From Pseudoduganella lurida (GTDB lineage Bacteria; Pseudomonadota; Gammaproteobacteria; Burkholderiales; Burkholderiaceae_D), in the NCBI RefSeq assembly GCF_007830455.1, contig NZ_VLLB01000006.1, positions 1-64,000 on the forward strand: a DNA stretch of 64,000 nt. The letters are read 5' to 3'. Of the stretch, positions 61,223 through 64,000 are shown piece by piece. A program made the translations under genes and the position numbers. The notes under the pieces were generated by a model that ran no database searches, was not told the origin of the DNA, and was given only the letters and a program-made list of their open reading frames with translations. How positions within the stretch are numbered: position 1 is the stretch's first letter; every line of letters starts with the position of its first letter.

Positions 61223-63604
61223 TCAAACGCCGTAAGGGATCCAGATGTTCTTCACCTGCGTGGCATGCTGCAGCACGGTGCGGCCAGCCGATTGCTGCGT
61301 GCTGAACCAGTCGCGGCCTTTCGCGCCGCCGGTCCAGGTGCGCTTCAGCGAGCCGGCCGACAGGCGCTCGACTTCGGCGCAGCCCTCAAGCGAACCGTCG
61401 TGACGCCAGACCGCATCGATCTCCGAGTGCGTGGCCAGCGTGCGCGCCAGTTCGTCCGCGCTGCCGGTGACGATGTTCACCACGCCGCCCGGCAGGTCGG
61501 AGGTGTCGAACACCTGGTACAGGTCCGTCACGGACAGCGGATACGCTTCCGACGGCACGGCCACCACGCGGTTGCCCACGGCGATCGCCGGTGCCACCAG
61601 CGAGACGAAGCCCAGCAGCGGGTTCTCGTTCGGGCAGACGATGCCGATCACGCCGACCGCCTCGTTCAGCGCGACGGCGATGCCGTGCATTGGCGGCTGG
61701 TGCGCGGCGCCGTCGTACTTGTCGGCCCAGGCGGCCCAGTAGAACAGGCGTTCGATGGAGGCCTGCACTTCCTTCTCGGCCTCGCGCGTGCCGGTCTGCG
61801 CGGCGATGCGGTCGGCGAATTCGCGGCCGCGGGCGGCCAGGTTCTCGGCGATGTAGTACAGCACCTGGGCGCGGTTGTGCGCCGTGGCCTTCGTCCAGCC
61901 GCCGGCCTTGTGCGCGGCCTCGACGGCGTTGCGGATGTCCTTGCGGCTGCCCTCGCCCACTTCGGCCAGGAAGCTGCCGTCCGCACCGTGCACGGCACGG
62001 CTGTAGGCGCCGTCCGGGCGGGCCTGCTTGCCGCCGATGTACAGCTTGGCGGTACGGTCGATGGCGAACGGATCGCCCGACGGCGCGGCGCCCTTCGCAG
62101 CCGCTTTCACGACTGCCGGCAGCGCCGGACGGGCATCCTCGCTCACCGGCACCAGGTATTCGACCAGGCCTTCGCGGCCCCCTTCGCGGCCATAGCCCGA
62201 TTCCTTGTAGCCACCGAAGCCAACCGCCGCATCGAACTGGTTCGCCGTGTTGATCCACACGACGCCGGCCTTGATCTGCGGCGCCACGTCCAGCGCCAGG
62301 CTGATGTTCTCGGACCACACGCACGCGGCCAGGCCGTACACGGTGTTGTTCGCCAGCTGGACCGCTTCGGCAGGGGTACGGAAGCTCATCGCCACCAGCA
62401 CCGGGCCGAAGATCTCGGCCTGCGCGACGGCGGCGGACGTCGAGGCGCCCATGATCAGCGTCGGCGGGAACCATGAACCGTCGGCCGGCAGTTCGCAGGC
62501 GGCCGGCTGGTAGATCTCGCAGCCTTCGGCACGCGCCGCTTCGACGAGGCCGTGGATGCGCTGGCGCTGGATCGGATCGACCAGCGCGCCGATGTCCATC
62601 GACTTGTCGAGCGGCGAGCCGAGACGCAGGTTGTCCATGCGCGTCTTGAGCTTCTTCAGGAAGCGCTCTTCGACGGACTCCTGCACCAGCAGGCGCGAAC
62701 CGGCACAGCACACCTGGCCCTGGTTGAACCAGATCGAATCGACCAGGCCTTCGATGGCCGCATCGATGTCGGCATCCTCGAACACGATGTACGGCGACTT
62801 GCCGCCCAGTTCCAGCGACAGCTTCTTGCCGGTGCCGGCGGTGGCCTGGCGGATCAGGCGGCCCACTTCCGTCGAGCCGGTGAACGCCAGCTTGTCGATG
62901 CCGGGATGGTTGACGATCGCCTCGCCGGTGCGGCCATCGCCGGTGACGATGTTGACGACACCGGCCGGCACGCCGGCCTGCACGCAGATCTCGGCAAACA
63001 GCAAGGCGGTCAGCGGCGTGAACTCGGCCGGCTTGAAGACGACCGTATTACCGGCGGCCAGCGCCGGCGCGATCTTCCAGGACAGCATCAGCAGCGGGAA
63101 ATTCCACGGCACGATCTGGCCGACGACGCCGACCGGACGGTGGTTCGGGAACTCTTCGTCCAGCAGCTGTGCCCAGCCGGCGTGGTGATAGAAGTGACGC
63201 GCCACCAGCGGCAGGTCGGCATCGCGCGTTTCGCGGATCGTCTTGCCGTTATCGAGCGTCTCCAGCACGGCGAACAGGCGCGCGTGCTTCTGCATCAGGC
63301 GCGCGATCGCGTACAGGATCCTGGCGCGGCCATGGCCACCCAGCGCGGCCCATGCCGGCTGCGCGCGACGCGCGGCGCTCACGGCGCGGTCGACATCGTC
63401 GCTTGTGGCTTGCGTCAGTTCGGCCAGCGGCTTGCCGTCGGCCGGATTGGTGGACGCGAACAGCTCGCCGGCATCGGTCCAGGCGTTGTCGATGAACAGG
63501 CCGAACGTCCGGCCGCGCCCTTCCAGCCACGCTTGTGCTTCTTTCTGGCTTTCTGGAGCGGGGCCGTATTCCATGGTGTTCAAAATCTCGTTAATGGTTG
63601 GCAT
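61223..63604 (-). CDS. ALDH16-type double aldehyde dehydrogenase
   Basis: A 793-residue protein made of a complete aldehyde dehydrogenase (about 1-495) followed by a second, incomplete one (about 515-793). Domain 1 has IVPWNFPLLMLSWKIAPAL, LELGGKSPYIVFEDADID and the catalytic C299 in NQGQVCCAGSR. Domain 2 keeps PNENPLLGFVSLVAPAIAVG but lacks the catalytic cysteine region. This is the ALDH16 layout. Between deoC and deoA it most likely oxidises the acetaldehyde made by DeoC. Confidence 0.9.
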   Translation of the reverse strand: MPTINEILNTMEYGPAPESQKEAQAWLEGRGRTFGLFIDNAWTDAGELFASTNPADGKPLAELTQATSDDVDRAVSAARRAQPAWAALGGHGRARILYAIARLMQKHARLFAVLETLDNGKTIRETRDADLPLVARHFYHHAGWAQLLDEEFPNHRPVGVVGQIVPWNFPLLMLSWKIAPALAAGNTVVFKPAEFTPLTALLFAEICVQAGVPAGVVNIVTGDGRTGEAIVNHPGIDKLAFTGSTEVGRLIRQATAGTGKKLSLELGGKSPYIVFEDADIDAAIEGLVDSIWFNQGQVCCAGSRLLVQESVEERFLKKLKTRMDNLRLGSPLDKSMDIGALVDPIQRQRIHGLVEAARAEGCEIYQPAACELPADGSWFPPTLIMGASTSAAVAQAEIFGPVLVAMSFRTPAEAVQLANNTVYGLAACVWSENISLALDVAPQIKAGVVWINTANQFDAAVGFGGYKESGYGREGGREGLVEYLVPVSEDARPALPAVVKAAAKGAAPSGDPFAIDRTAKLYIGGKQARPDGAYSRAVHGADGSFLAEVGEGSRKDIRNAVEAAHKAGGWTKATAHNRAQVLYYIAENLAARGREFADRIAAQTGTREAEKEVQASIERLFYWAAWADKYDGAAHQPPMHGIAVALNEAVGVIGIVCPNENPLLGFVSLVAPAIAVGNRVVAVPSEAYPLSVTDLYQVFDTSDLPGGVVNIVTGSADELARTLATHSEIDAVWRHDGSLEGCAEVERLSAGSLKRTWTGGAKGRDWFSTQQSAGRTVLQHATQVKNIWIPYGV

Positions 63605-63611
63605 AGGGTTC

Positions 63612-64000
63612 TCAAGGTTGCGCGTGGCGGTGGGCGGCCGAATAATTGCCGGTCACATGGTGTTCCAGCTGGCGCTCGATGTCGGTCAGCAGGCTGGATG
63701 CACCGATGCGGAACAGGTGCGGCTCCAGCCACTCGTTGCCCAGCTCCTCCTTCATCACCGTCATGTACTGCAGCGCGGCCTTGGCCGTGCCCACGCCGCC
63801 GGCCGGCTTGTAGCCGATCTGGAAACCGGTGCGCTCGTGGTATTCGCGGATCGCGCGCACCATCACGAGGGACACGGGAATCGTGGCATTCACGCCCTCT
63901 TTACCGGTGGACGTCTTGATGAAGTCCGCGCCGGCCATCATGCAGACCCACGACGCCTTCGCCACGTTTTCCAGCGTGACCAGGTCGCCCGTGGCGAGGA
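63612..64000 (-). CDS. deoC: Deoxyribose-phosphate aldolase, partial
   Basis: Only the C-terminal part lies in the window; the gene runs past base 64000. It cleaves deoxyribose-5-phosphate to acetaldehyde and glyceraldehyde-3-phosphate. ADFIKTSTGK holds the Schiff-base lysine and GYKPAGGVGTAK the second catalytic lysine. The frame continues upstream without a stop through LATGDLVTLENV. It ends seven bases before the aldehyde dehydrogenase start. Confidence 0.93.
   Translation of the reverse strand, partial: LATGDLVTLENVAKASWVCMMAGADFIKTSTGKEGVNATIPVSLVMVRAIREYHERTGFQIGYKPAGGVGTAKAALQYMTVMKEELGNEWLEPHLFRIGASSLLTDIERQLEHHVTGNYSAAHRHAQP

Overview
The window looks like chromosomal DNA of a high-GC betaproteobacterium of the Oxalobacteraceae (Massilia/Pseudoduganella/Telluria type). 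The evidence is the gene order rplU-rpmA-obg-proB with divergent ispB, a PEP-CTERM surface protein, a large TonB-dependent receptor, a complete reductive pyrimidine pathway, and many short GGGGwCwGwCCCC repeats between genes. The genus is inferred from gene content. No phage, transposase, integrase or CRISPR array is visible.

Layout. 0.2-5 kb: housekeeping genes (proB, obg, rpmA, rplU, divergent ispB). 5-9.2 kb: a FadR-type GntR regulator next to a secreted GH105 hydrolase and a DUF4861 protein, probably a small pectin/rhamnogalacturonan locus; two regulator-like boxes lie on the GH105 promoter. A stand-alone arsC-like gene and tRNA-Pro(CGG) follow. 10.3-15.1 kb: a tight five-gene cluster with a GT2 glycosyltransferase, a secreted protein of unknown family, a ferritin-like diiron protein, a GT-B glycosyltransferase and a membrane desaturase/hydroxylase. 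I recognise no described pathway for it, and it is my best candidate for an undescribed system. 15-23.4 kb: a J-domain/TonB fusion, a secreted propeller-like protein, a family 5 solute-binding protein, a YdcF-like protein, a small secreted protein and a GH2 hydrolase.

23.5-29.6 kb: a Gram-negative stressosome operon. RsbR, RsbS and RsbT are followed by an ATPase-PP2C fusion and two hybrid histidine kinases, with no sigma-B-like factor, so output probably passes through a phosphorelay. 29.6-37.6 kb: purine-catabolism genes (PuuD urate hydroxylase, an OHCU decarboxylase-allantoate amidohydrolase fusion), an M20 hydrolase, a TauE/SafE transporter, two LysR regulators and a CAT-fold acetyltransferase.

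37.6-50.3 kb: reductive pyrimidine degradation. PreT/PreA reduce uracil or thymine, HydA opens the ring, a carbamoyl-amino-acid hydrolase releases beta-alanine, a class III aminotransferase gives malonate semialdehyde, and MmsA converts that to an acyl-CoA. An NCS1 importer and MocR- and TetR-type regulators complete the set. 50.3-57.4 kb: a PEP-CTERM protein, a LytS/LytTR two-component pair, and a 1000-residue TonB-dependent receptor preceded by two LacI-type operators. 57.4-64 kb: a glyoxalase-fold protein and a deoxynucleoside catabolism run (deoC, partial; ALDH16-type aldehyde dehydrogenase; deoA; cdd; a two-domain deaminase-like protein).

Three nucleobase/nucleoside salvage blocks in one 34 kb stretch give this region a strong nitrogen- and carbon-scavenging character.
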